A DNA stretch of 64,000 bases, taken from positions 186,001-250,000 of the forward strand of contig CAVOPB010000005.1 of assembly GCA_963697805.1 (NCBI GenBank), in the 5' to 3' direction. Made by a program: the position numbers and the translations under genes. Position 1 is the stretch's first letter, and every line of letters starts with the position of its first letter. This document shows positions 1 to 6,388 of this stretch, piece after piece. The notes under the pieces are model-generated. The model saw only the letters and a list, made by a program, of their open reading frames with translations. It was not told where the DNA came from and ran no database searches. Source of the stretch: VRUE01 sp963697805 (GTDB taxonomy: Bacteria; Actinomycetota; Thermoleophilia; Solirubrobacterales; 70-9).

Positions 1-405
1 CTTTATGGCGACATGGCCGGCGGCTTCGCCGTGATCAAGGACGTTCCGAAGACGCTCGTCTACGAGCTGGTCCGCCACCGCAATGCCGAGGAGGGGCGGG
101 ACCTGGTTCCGGCGTCGGTCCTCGAGCGGGCCCCCTCCGCCGAGCTCCGCCCCGACCAGCTCGACTCCGACTCGCTGCCGCCCTATGACCTACTCGACCG
201 GGTGCTGGAGGCCTACGTCGAGCGCGACCAGGGGCGCGAGGAGATGATCGAGGCCGGGCTGCCGCCGCCGGTTGTCGACGAAGTCATTCGGATGGTCGAC
301 CACTCCGAGTACAAGCGCCGTCAGGCGGCGCCGGGGATCAGGATCACGCCGAAGGCGTTCGGCCGCGACCGCCGCCTTCCGATCACGAATCGGTTCGGCG
401 GATAG
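1..405 (+). CDS. nadE: NAD+ synthase, 3' end (partial)
   Basis: C-terminal 134 residues of an ammonia/glutamine-dependent NAD+ synthetase, which amidates deamido-NAD in the last step of NAD synthesis. The reading frame is open from base 1 (LYGDMAGGFAVIKDVPKT) and the gene starts outside the window. The conserved C-terminal blocks DSLPPYDLLD and EYKRRQAAPG followed by AFGRDRRLPI are present and typical of the family. The last 23 bases overlap the 3' end of the convergent thioesterase gene. Seen: motifs and frame. Inferred: the glutamine-dependent form, because the amidase half is not visible. Confidence 0.93.
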   Translation, partial: LYGDMAGGFAVIKDVPKTLVYELVRHRNAEEGRDLVPASVLERAPSAELRPDQLDSDSLPPYDLLDRVLEAYVERDQGREEMIEAGLPPPVVDEVIRMVDHSEYKRRQAAPGIRITPKAFGRDRRLPITNRFGG

Positions 406-790
406 GCCTGACCGCGATCGTCATCTGCGCCAGCGCGCAGGTGCGCTCCTCGGAGTCGACGATCTCGGCCTCCCAGACCCAGGCGGTGCTGCCGCGGTGG
501 CGGGCCCGTGCCCGCACCTCCGCCGCGCCCTCGAGGACCGGGCGGATGAAATTGACGTTGATCGACTGCCCCATCGCCGCCATCCCGTTCTCATAGACGA
601 CGAGCGCCGTCGCCCGCGAGCAGACGCTCTCGACCAGGGTCGAGAAGACCCCGCCGTGCATCAGCCCAAAGGGCTGGAGGAGGTCGCCGCGGACCTCGAC
701 CCTCGCCCGGGCGTGATCGGGGTCGTCGTCGAGCCACTCGATACCGACCAGCTCGGCAAATCCTAAGGTCTCGGGAAGGTCCTCCGGCAT
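383..790 (-). CDS. PaaI-family hotdog thioesterase
   Basis: 135-residue single-domain hotdog protein of the PaaI/YdiI acyl-CoA thioesterase family, which hydrolyses acyl- or aryl-CoA thioesters in the cytoplasm. The hallmark GLMHGGVF lies at residues 42-49, followed by the long hotdog helix, and QSINVNFIRP (about 74-83) is the conserved strand. Length is normal for the family. The gene converges on nadE and overlaps its stop region, so it is probably transcribed alone. The substrate cannot be told from sequence. Confidence 0.85.
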   Translation of the reverse strand: MPEDLPETLGFAELVGIEWLDDDPDHARARVEVRGDLLQPFGLMHGGVFSTLVESVCSRATALVVYENGMAAMGQSINVNFIRPVLEGAAEVRARARHRGSTAWVWEAEIVDSEERTCALAQMTIAVRPIRRTDS

Positions 791-830
791 CGGCCTTGGA
801 CCCTATCCGGAGGGATAGGCTTCCGAATCC

Positions 831-1709
831 GTGGCGCTCAGTGAAGACCAGAAGGCGATGCTGCGCCTGCTCGCGCAGCGCGAGGAGGGCTACGAGGACA
901 TCGGCGCCCTGATGGGCCTCAGCGTCGGCGAGGTCCGCTCCAAGGTGAAGGAGGCCCTCGCCGAGCTCGAGGGTGGTGAGGACGGCGGCCAGGTCGCGGT
1001 CGAGCCTCCGCCGCCAGCGCCTCCGCCGCCGCCTGAGCCCCCGCCCGGCCGCGAGGAGCCGGCGCCTGCTGCGCGTCCGGCGCCGAGGACCGCGGCAAGA
1101 CGGCCGCGTAAATCGCTGCTTCAGAACAAACGACTGCTCGCCCAGGTGGGCGGCTGCGGGCTGATCGTCGTCCTGCTCGCCCTCTTCGCCAGCGGCGCGA
1201 TCGACATCGGTGGAAGCGATGACGGCGGTGACTCCGGCGCCTCCGAAACGACGCCGACCGCGGTCAACCCGACCTCGAACTCGAAGGTCCCGACCCAGGC
1301 CGTCCTCAAGGCCGTCGACGGCAGCGATGCCGAAGGGCGGGCGATCTTCGGCCGGCTCAAGTCCCAGGTGCTCCTCGTCGTCGCCGCGAAAGGCCTGACG
1401 CCGTCGCCCCAGGGCAGCTCCTACGCGATCTCTCTTGCCCGCTCCTCCGAAGAACGGATCCCGATCGCCGCGACCAAGGTGGCGAAGGCGGGGACGATCA
1501 GCGGCCAGTTCCAGGTCCCGGCGACGGCGCTCGCCCTGCTCGCCAGCGGCTTCGACGAAATGGAAGTCTCACTCGTCCCCAACAACGAACTGAAAGTCGC
1601 CGTGACCGAAGCCCAGCAGCAGAAGAAGACGCCGAAGTTCAGCGGCACCGACGTCCTCCGCGGGACCGTGACCGGGCCGGTCATCGACGCCGCCGCCGAA
1701 CAGGGCTAA
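831..1709 (+). CDS. Membrane protein with N-terminal sigma4-like HTH and RskA-like ectodomain
   Basis: 292 residues from a GTG start. Residues 1-48 resemble a sigma-70 region 4 helix-turn-helix (EEGYEDIGALMGLSVGEVRSK). Residues 55-92 are Pro/Arg-rich. One transmembrane helix lies at about 103-122 (VGGCGLIVVLLALFASGAI). The outer part (about 155-275) has the pattern of the anti-sigma-K factor RskA C-terminal domain (VLLVVAAKGLTPSPQGSSYA, then a glycine-rich strand and a basic polar tail). Topology would place the HTH inside and the RskA-like domain outside. It has no core-binding sigma2 region, so it is not a sigma factor by itself. Function unknown; a membrane-tethered regulator is inferred. 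Confidence 0.75.
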   Translation: MALSEDQKAMLRLLAQREEGYEDIGALMGLSVGEVRSKVKEALAELEGGEDGGQVAVEPPPPAPPPPPEPPPGREEPAPAARPAPRTAARRPRKSLLQNKRLLAQVGGCGLIVVLLALFASGAIDIGGSDDGGDSGASETTPTAVNPTSNSKVPTQAVLKAVDGSDAEGRAIFGRLKSQVLLVVAAKGLTPSPQGSSYAISLARSSEERIPIAATKVAKAGTISGQFQVPATALALLASGFDEMEVSLVPNNELKVAVTEAQQQKKTPKFSGTDVLRGTVTGPVIDAAAEQG

Positions 1710-1725
1710 ACCTCCCCGGGCCCGT

Positions 1726-1770
1726 CCCGCGGTTCTTTATTCACGCCCAGGGTCCAAAAGGAACCACGGG
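1726..1770. terminator. Imperfect hairpin 1 of a tandem pair between convergent genes
   Basis: CCCGCGGTTCTTT at the left pairs with AAAGGAACCACGGG at the right with one bulge and one mismatch. On the minus strand the mismatch becomes a G-U pair, so the structure fits the transcript of the FAD oxidase gene better. It lies between convergent stops at 1709 and 1853. Confidence 0.5.
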
Positions 1771-1796
1771 CTCAGGATGAGCACGCCCAGGGCTCT

Positions 1797-1842
1797 CGCG
1801 CGGTTCTTTATTGAGCCACCAGCTTCGAAAAGAACCACGCGG
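1797..1842. terminator. Imperfect hairpin 2, homologous to hairpin 1
   Basis: CGCGCGGTTCTTTA pairs with AAAGAACCACGCGG, again with one C/A mismatch that is G-U on the minus strand. The arm GCGGTTCTTTATT and the neighbouring CACGCCCAGGG are both shared with hairpin 1, so this 117-bp stretch looks like a duplicated terminator unit. It starts 11 bases beyond the stop of the FAD oxidase gene. Confidence 0.5.
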
Positions 1843-1852
1843 CCGGTGGGCG

Positions 1853-3481
1853 TCACGGAATCAGCTTGCCGGGGTTCATGATCCCGGCCGGGTCGAGCCG
1901 CTCCTTCACCGCCCGCAGTGCCTCGATCCCGGTGCTTCCCACCTCGGCCTCCATGTAGGGGAGGTGATCGCGGCCGATCGCGTGATGGTGGGTGATCGTG
2001 GCGCCGGCGGCGACGATCGCCTCCGACGCCGCGCGCTTGACGGCACCCCACTGCTCCAGCTCGGCGCCGCGGCGGGCGCGGGCGACGTAGGTGAAGTAGA
2101 GGGAGGCCCCGTCGGGGTAGGCGTGGGAGAGGTGGCAGAAGGCCAGCCCCGGCGTTCCCTCGGCGCTGAGGGCGCCGCGGATCGCGTCGCCGACCGCCCG
2201 GTGCAGCTCGCCGATCCGCGACCAGGTGTCGGAGGTCTCGAGGGTCTCGACGATCGCTCCCATCCCCATCAGCGTGTCGCGCAGGTAGGGCCCGTCGAAC
2301 CGGCCCCGATCCCAGCTCCGCCCGGCTGACTGCCCGAGGTAGGCGGCACCGCCGGCGCGCAGGGCGCGCACGGCCAGCGCCCGCCGGCGGGCGACCGACT
2401 CCTCGTCGCCGTCGATCCCGACCACGATCAGGCAGCCGCCGCGGCGGCGGCGCAGGCCCAGGTAGCGCTCGAAGAGTGTGCCGGTGACGCCGCGCGGGCC
2501 CGAGAGGGCGAGCGACACGCGGGTCTCCTCCTCGTCGGAGACGCGGATCACGTCGGGCAGCCCGGAGCCCTGGGCCATCGCGCGGACGATCTCGGTCGCG
2601 GCCTCGAAGTCCTCCGCGATCCAGGCCTCGAAGCGGCGGACCGCTGGGGCTGGACGGACCCTGACGGTGACGTCGGGGATCACGCCGAGAACGCCCTCGG
2701 ACCCGATCACGAGCTCGCGCAGAGCGGGGCCGGCGGCCGTGTGTGGGGTCCGCCGGGTCTGGATCTCGCCCTCGGGTGTCAGCAGCCGGACCGAGCTGAC
2801 CAGGGCATCGAAGCGCCCGTACCCGCTCGAGGCCTGGCCGGCCGAGCGGGTCGCGGCGAAGCCGCCGATCGTCGCGTACTGGAACGACTGCGGAAAGTGG
2901 CCGATCGTGAGGCCGTCGGCGCCCAGCTCGGACTCCGCCTCGGGCCCGCGGAGCCCGGCTCCGAGGCGGGCGGTCAGCGAGCGGCGGTCGACCTCGACGT
3001 CACGGAGGCCGGCGAGGTCGAGCGAGACCAGACGCGGATGGGCGCCGCGGACCGGCTCGATCCCGCCGACGACGGTGGTGCCGCCGCCGAACGGGACGAC
3101 GGCGACCCCCTCCTCGGCGCAGACCGCGATCACCCTCGCCACGGCGTCGGCGTCGGCCGGGAGCAGGACCGCGTCGGGTGCCGCCTCGAGGCTGCCGCGG
3201 CGCAGCCGGGCGAGGTCCGCAAAGCCGCACCCGGTCGCATGACGGACGCGGTCCTCGGTCGAGGTGAAGACGCGCTCGGCGCCAACCGCGTCGAGGAGCG
3301 CCTGCGGCAGCGGCTCGGCGTCGGGGATCTCGAACCCGTCGATCTCGGTTGCCAGCGGCCAAGGCTCGAGCTCCCCGATCCAGTCCCGCAGCATCCCCCG
3401 CGCCTCGTCGTCGAGCTCGGGCGCGGTCGAGGGGTCGCCCCACCCCCACCACCTCGAGTCGCGGCGCGGCGCGGCGCTCAC
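1853..3481 (-). CDS. FAD-binding oxidase, alkyl-DHAP synthase-like
   Basis: 542 residues, GTG start overlapping the upstream stop (GTGA). A VAO/PCMH-type FAD domain spans about residues 90-280: PADADAVARV, then the pyrophosphate-binding VVPFGGGTTVVGG, then GHFPQSFQYATIGGFAATR and SGYGRFDALV, which is the pattern of alkyldihydroxyacetonephosphate synthase relatives. A C-terminal FAD-oxidase domain ends with the His-rich ITHHHAIGRDH, also typical of this subfamily. Known AGPS makes ether lipids from acyl-DHAP; glycolate-oxidase GlcD-like activity is the alternative. It follows an SRPBCC gene in the same operon. Family assignment is firm, substrate is not. Confidence 0.85.
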   Translation of the reverse strand: MSAAPRRDSRWWGWGDPSTAPELDDEARGMLRDWIGELEPWPLATEIDGFEIPDAEPLPQALLDAVGAERVFTSTEDRVRHATGCGFADLARLRRGSLEAAPDAVLLPADADAVARVIAVCAEEGVAVVPFGGGTTVVGGIEPVRGAHPRLVSLDLAGLRDVEVDRRSLTARLGAGLRGPEAESELGADGLTIGHFPQSFQYATIGGFAATRSAGQASSGYGRFDALVSSVRLLTPEGEIQTRRTPHTAAGPALRELVIGSEGVLGVIPDVTVRVRPAPAVRRFEAWIAEDFEAATEIVRAMAQGSGLPDVIRVSDEEETRVSLALSGPRGVTGTLFERYLGLRRRRGGCLIVVGIDGDEESVARRRALAVRALRAGGAAYLGQSAGRSWDRGRFDGPYLRDTLMGMGAIVETLETSDTWSRIGELHRAVGDAIRGALSAEGTPGLAFCHLSHAYPDGASLYFTYVARARRGAELEQWGAVKRAASEAIVAAGATITHHHAIGRDHLPYMEAEVGSTGIEALRAVKERLDPAGIMNPGKLIP

Positions 3482-3969
3482 CGGCTCTCCGGTTCCAGCG
3501 CCCGCTCGAGGCCGTTGAGCGCCTCGTCGAGGATCCTGCCCTGGCCGCCGCGCATCATCGGCGAGCCCAGCCGCGAGAGCCCGCGCAGGACCTGCTCGGA
3601 GCTGAGCGCGACCTCGGTTCCGTCATCGTCGGCGCGGAGCCTGATCTCGACCTTCGAGCTGCGTAGGTGTTTGGCGAACGGCGTCCCCTCGAGCTGCTGC
3701 TCCCAGGCATAGCGCTCACCGGCGGTGGAGCCGATGCATCGATAGTCGGCGCGCACCCCTCGCCCCTCGGCGGTTTCCAGGACCTTGGTCCACTGGCTCC
3801 GATTCCCGCTCGGCTTGACGTCGACGCTCTCGACCCGGCCCGTCTTCGGCCACCAGCGCGGCAGGCTGTAGGGGTCCGAGACGAGCTCCCAGACCTGGTC
3901 CGGCGCTGCGGAGAGATGGCGGCGGCGGGTGACCCGAGGCACTAGTTGATCGAATCCTGGTTCCCGCAC
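3478..3969 (-). CDS. SRPBCC (polyketide cyclase/START-like) protein
   Basis: 163 residues with the START/SRPBCC pattern: strand RRHLSAAPDQVWELVSDP near the N-terminus, RWWPKTGRVESV, and a long C-terminal helix ending in LNGLERALEPE. Such proteins bind hydrophobic ligands in a helix-grip fold; some are cyclases or stress proteins. The stop overlaps the GTG start of the FAD oxidase, so the two are translationally coupled and may act on the same lipid-like substrate (inference). Confidence 0.78.
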   Translation of the reverse strand: MREPGFDQLVPRVTRRRHLSAAPDQVWELVSDPYSLPRWWPKTGRVESVDVKPSGNRSQWTKVLETAEGRGVRADYRCIGSTAGERYAWEQQLEGTPFAKHLRSSKVEIRLRADDDGTEVALSSEQVLRGLSRLGSPMMRGGQGRILDEALNGLERALEPESR

Positions 3970-4016
3970 GCCCGGATGACCCGCGCGGCAGACCGCATCT
4001 CATCGTCCTCGGGCTT

Positions 4017-4037
4017 GCCTTTGGCGCCACCAAAGGC
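4017..4037. terminator. Perfect 8-bp hairpin downstream of the MerR gene
   Basis: GCCTTTGG and CCAAAGGC around a 5-base loop, in the 145-base gap between the MerR-family gene and the SRPBCC gene. No T-tract follows, so it is a Rho-type or weak terminator at best, or a processing hairpin. The rest of the gap shows nothing recognisable. Confidence 0.4.
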
Positions 4038-4114
4038 TGCGCTCTGCCTCCTTGATCTGCTGGGCCGCCCGCGCCCCCGGTCAGACCTGAACCAGGATTC
4101 GATCATCGGGGCGC

Positions 4115-4861
4115 TCAGTCCCCGGCGAGCCGCCGCAGGTCTCGGACCAGGAGCAGGTGCTTGAGGTGGCTCACGGTCGCGGCGAGGCTCTCGAGGCTTT
4201 CGAGCGCCTCCTTGCGGCGCTCGGGGTTCCGCGACCGCAGCGAGGGCCCGAGCAGCGCCTCCAGCAGGTTTGCCTCGCGGTCGGCCGAGGAGCGGAAGAT
4301 CCTCAGGTTGCGGGCCGCGACGCCGACGCGTGAGAGCTCGTTGGCCGAGCGGACGATCTCGCGATCGGTCTCGTCGTAGACGGTCCGGCCATCGCGCTTC
4401 TCCGGCTGGACGATCCCGAAGTTCTCGAGCTCGGTGATCAGCTCGGCGCGGGCGCCGGTCTCCTCGACAAGCTCCTCCAGGGTCAGGTAGGCGCTTGAGG
4501 TGTTGACGAGTATCGCCCGCCGGACCGAGCCGCCGGCCGGCCTGCGATCGGGCGGCTCGCCGAATTCGACAGCGCCGCCGGCCGCGAGCTCCTGGCGGAT
4601 CACTCGCAGCGGCAGGAACTCGTCGCGCTGGAGGCGGAGGATCGTGCGCAGGCGTTCGACATCGGACTGGCTGTAGAGGCGGTAGCCGCCGTCGGTCCGG
4701 CGCGGGCTCAGCAGCTTCTGGTCCTCGAGGTAGCGGATCTTCGAGATCGAGATGTCGTCGAACTCGCCCTGGAGGATCTTGCAGACGGCGCCGATCGTCA
4801 GCGCCTTGCGCGGGCGGCTTGCCGAGTCTCGGGCGCGCGGTGTTTTGTCGACGGTCGCCAT
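4115..4861 (-). CDS. ftsR: MerR-family transcriptional regulator, FtsR-like
   Basis: 248 residues. The MerR DNA-binding domain occupies about residues 20-92: KALTIGAVCKILQ, then SKIRYLEDQKLLSPRRTDGGYRLYS in wing positions, then DVERLRTILRLQ. The C-terminal region repeats a helix-rich pattern (TLEELVEETGARAELI and RDGRTVYDETD) and lacks metal-binding Cys. Residue pattern and position directly next to a GarA-type FHA gene match the actinobacterial pair Rv1827/Rv1828, whose corynebacterial relative FtsR activates ftsZ. Assignment rests on synteny and domain pattern; the target is inferred. Confidence 0.75.
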   Translation of the reverse strand: MATVDKTPRARDSASRPRKALTIGAVCKILQGEFDDISISKIRYLEDQKLLSPRRTDGGYRLYSQSDVERLRTILRLQRDEFLPLRVIRQELAAGGAVEFGEPPDRRPAGGSVRRAILVNTSSAYLTLEELVEETGARAELITELENFGIVQPEKRDGRTVYDETDREIVRSANELSRVGVAARNLRIFRSSADREANLLEALLGPSLRSRNPERRKEALESLESLAATVSHLKHLLLVRDLRRLAGD

Positions 4862-5335
4862 CTACTTCTCCAGGAAGCTCAGCTTGTACTTGCCGATCTG
4901 AATCTCGTCGCCGTCGGCGAGGCGGTGGGACTCGATCCGGCGCCGGTTGACGTAGGTGCCGTTGAGCGAGCCGAGGTCGTCGATGTAGAGGCCATCGCGA
5001 CGACGGACGAGCAGCGCGTGGTTGCGGGAGACGGTGACGTCGTCGAGGAACACGCCGGCGTCGGGGCTGCGGCCGATGCTGACCCGGTCATCCTCGACCG
5101 TGAAGCTCTCGCCGGCGCGGCCGCCGCCGCTGCGGATCACCAGCGCGGCGCCGCTTTTCTCCAGCACCTGATCGATGTCGATCGGCTGCATATCGCCGGT
5201 GTCGTCGACCGTGTAGGTCATCGTCGTCGGCTCGTCGCCGCCCTCGGTCGGCCCACCGAGATAGGCCCCGCATTTCTGGCAATAGTTCGCCCCCTCGGGA
5301 TTGACGAAGCCGCACTCGGGACAGTGGACTGCCAT
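4862..5335 (-). CDS. garA: Zinc-ribbon FHA-domain protein, GarA/OdhI-like
   Basis: 157 residues. An N-terminal zinc ribbon uses CPEC (5-8) and CQKC (19-22). A Thr-rich segment EPTTMTYTVDD at about 35-45 resembles the phosphorylatable ETTS motif of GarA. The FHA domain (about 85-155) shows GRSPDAGV, SRNH and GSLNGTYVN, the phosphothreonine-binding residues. GarA/OdhI is phosphorylated by PknB/PknG-type kinases and controls 2-oxoglutarate dehydrogenase and glutamate metabolism. The stop is immediately followed by the MerR start, so they share a transcript. Role by analogy. Confidence 0.8.
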   Translation of the reverse strand: MAVHCPECGFVNPEGANYCQKCGAYLGGPTEGGDEPTTMTYTVDDTGDMQPIDIDQVLEKSGAALVIRSGGGRAGESFTVEDDRVSIGRSPDAGVFLDDVTVSRNHALLVRRRDGLYIDDLGSLNGTYVNRRRIESHRLADGDEIQIGKYKLSFLEK

Positions 5336-5353
5336 CTGAGCCTCCCGGGCCGG

Positions 5354-5626
5354 TCAGGCGGCCGGATTGTCCTCCGGTGGTTGCGGTTGGGCCTTGCCGG
5401 CGAGGATCTCGGTCAGCTGGGTGACGTCGTCGCCGGAGATCAGCGAATCGCCGCTTTCGCGTTTCTGGCGCAGCCGGTTGACCAGCTCGGCGCGGAGGAT
5501 GTCGATCTTGCCGTGCAGGACTCGACGCCGGTAGGAGATCTCGTTCTCCTCTTCGGTCAGATTGTCGATCAGGTCCTTCAGCTCTTCATCGCTGAGCGAA
5601 CCGAGATCGGGAAAGGTCTCCTCCAT
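5354..5626 (-). CDS. rsiG: RsiG-like small coiled-coil protein (candidate c-di-GMP-binding anti-sigma)
   Basis: 90 residues from the ATG at 5626, preferred because AAGGAG lies 4 bases upstream; an in-frame ATG at 5704 would add 26 unlike residues. The protein is almost entirely helical: acidic EETFPDLGSLSDEELKDLI, then NEISYRRRVLHGKIDILRAE and a polar tail. The helix carries E-x3-S-x2-R-x3-H-x3-D, close to the c-di-GMP signature E-x3-S-x2-R-x3-Q-x3-D of the anti-sigma RsiG. There is one copy, as in the homodimeric Rubrobacter form. The gene sits upstream of garA-ftsR. No partner sigma factor is in the window. Homology likely; binding untested. Confidence 0.65.
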   Translation of the reverse strand: MEETFPDLGSLSDEELKDLIDNLTEEENEISYRRRVLHGKIDILRAELVNRLRQKRESGDSLISGDDVTQLTEILAGKAQPQPPEDNPAA

Positions 5627-5719
5627 CTCGCTCCTTGTTCGGGAGGCGGGGCCTCCGTTGGCAGCTGGGACCTCAGTATAGGTAGGTTCGCCCCAAAGGT
5701 TCAACTCCAGGTTGAAGGT

Positions 5720-6388
5720 TCAGCCGGAATGGGCACCGTCTTGCGCCCGAACCACCTCGAGGCCGGTCCGAGCGTAGACCACGGTCGCGGCCAGCGCCAG
5801 GGCGACGCCGAGGACCAGCAGCGCTTCCGGAACCCAGCCGTCGAAGACGAGGGCGAAGAAGATTCCGCCCATGATCGGGAAGACCGAAATCCGGCCCGGC
5901 CAGTTGACCCGGATCTCGACCCCGCGCCGCAGCGCCTGCTGGGCGAGGACAAGCATCACGACTTCCCTCGCCACCAGCAAGGCGAGCGCCCAGCGCGGCA
6001 GCAGCTCGAAGTGCCAGCAGACGATTGCGCCGGCGAGGATCGTGAGGCGATCGATGAACGGGTCCAGCAGCGCACCGAGGCGGCTGTACTGGCCGGTGAC
6101 GCGGGCCAGGAACCCGTCCACGTAGTCGCCGGCCGCGATCAGCCAGAAGACGATCGCCGCGCCGGCGCTGCGACCGTCCCCCGATTCGAACGCGAGGTAG
6201 AGGAAGAGCGGGATCGCGGCGATCCGAAGGTAGCCGACCAGGTTCGGGATCGTCCAGGGATGAAGCGGCTCGCCCTTCTCGGTCTGGCGCGGGGGCGGCC
6301 CACTGCGGTCGAGGCCGAAGAGCCGCCGTACCCGGCCTCTGCCGAACGGCGCCCGCTCAGCCATCGAGGAGGGCGAGCGTTCGCTCAA
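5720..6388 (-). CDS. pgsA: CDP-alcohol phosphatidyltransferase (PgsA-like)
   Basis: 222-residue integral membrane enzyme with about six hydrophobic segments. It carries the full family signature D-x2-D-G-x2-A-R-x8-G-x3-D-x3-D in GDYVDGFLARVTGQY and GALLDPFIDRL. These residues bind Mg2+ and the CDP-alcohol. It probably makes phosphatidylglycerol phosphate from CDP-diacylglycerol, but cardiolipin or phosphatidylinositol-phosphate synthase relatives share the motif. The TTG at 6388 is preferred: GGAGG sits 6 bases upstream, while the ATG at 6364 has no such site. It overlaps the end of proS. Confidence 0.82.
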   Translation of the reverse strand: MSERSPSSMAERAPFGRGRVRRLFGLDRSGPPPRQTEKGEPLHPWTIPNLVGYLRIAAIPLFLYLAFESGDGRSAGAAIVFWLIAAGDYVDGFLARVTGQYSRLGALLDPFIDRLTILAGAIVCWHFELLPRWALALLVAREVVMLVLAQQALRRGVEIRVNWPGRISVFPIMGGIFFALVFDGWVPEALLVLGVALALAATVVYARTGLEVVRAQDGAHSG

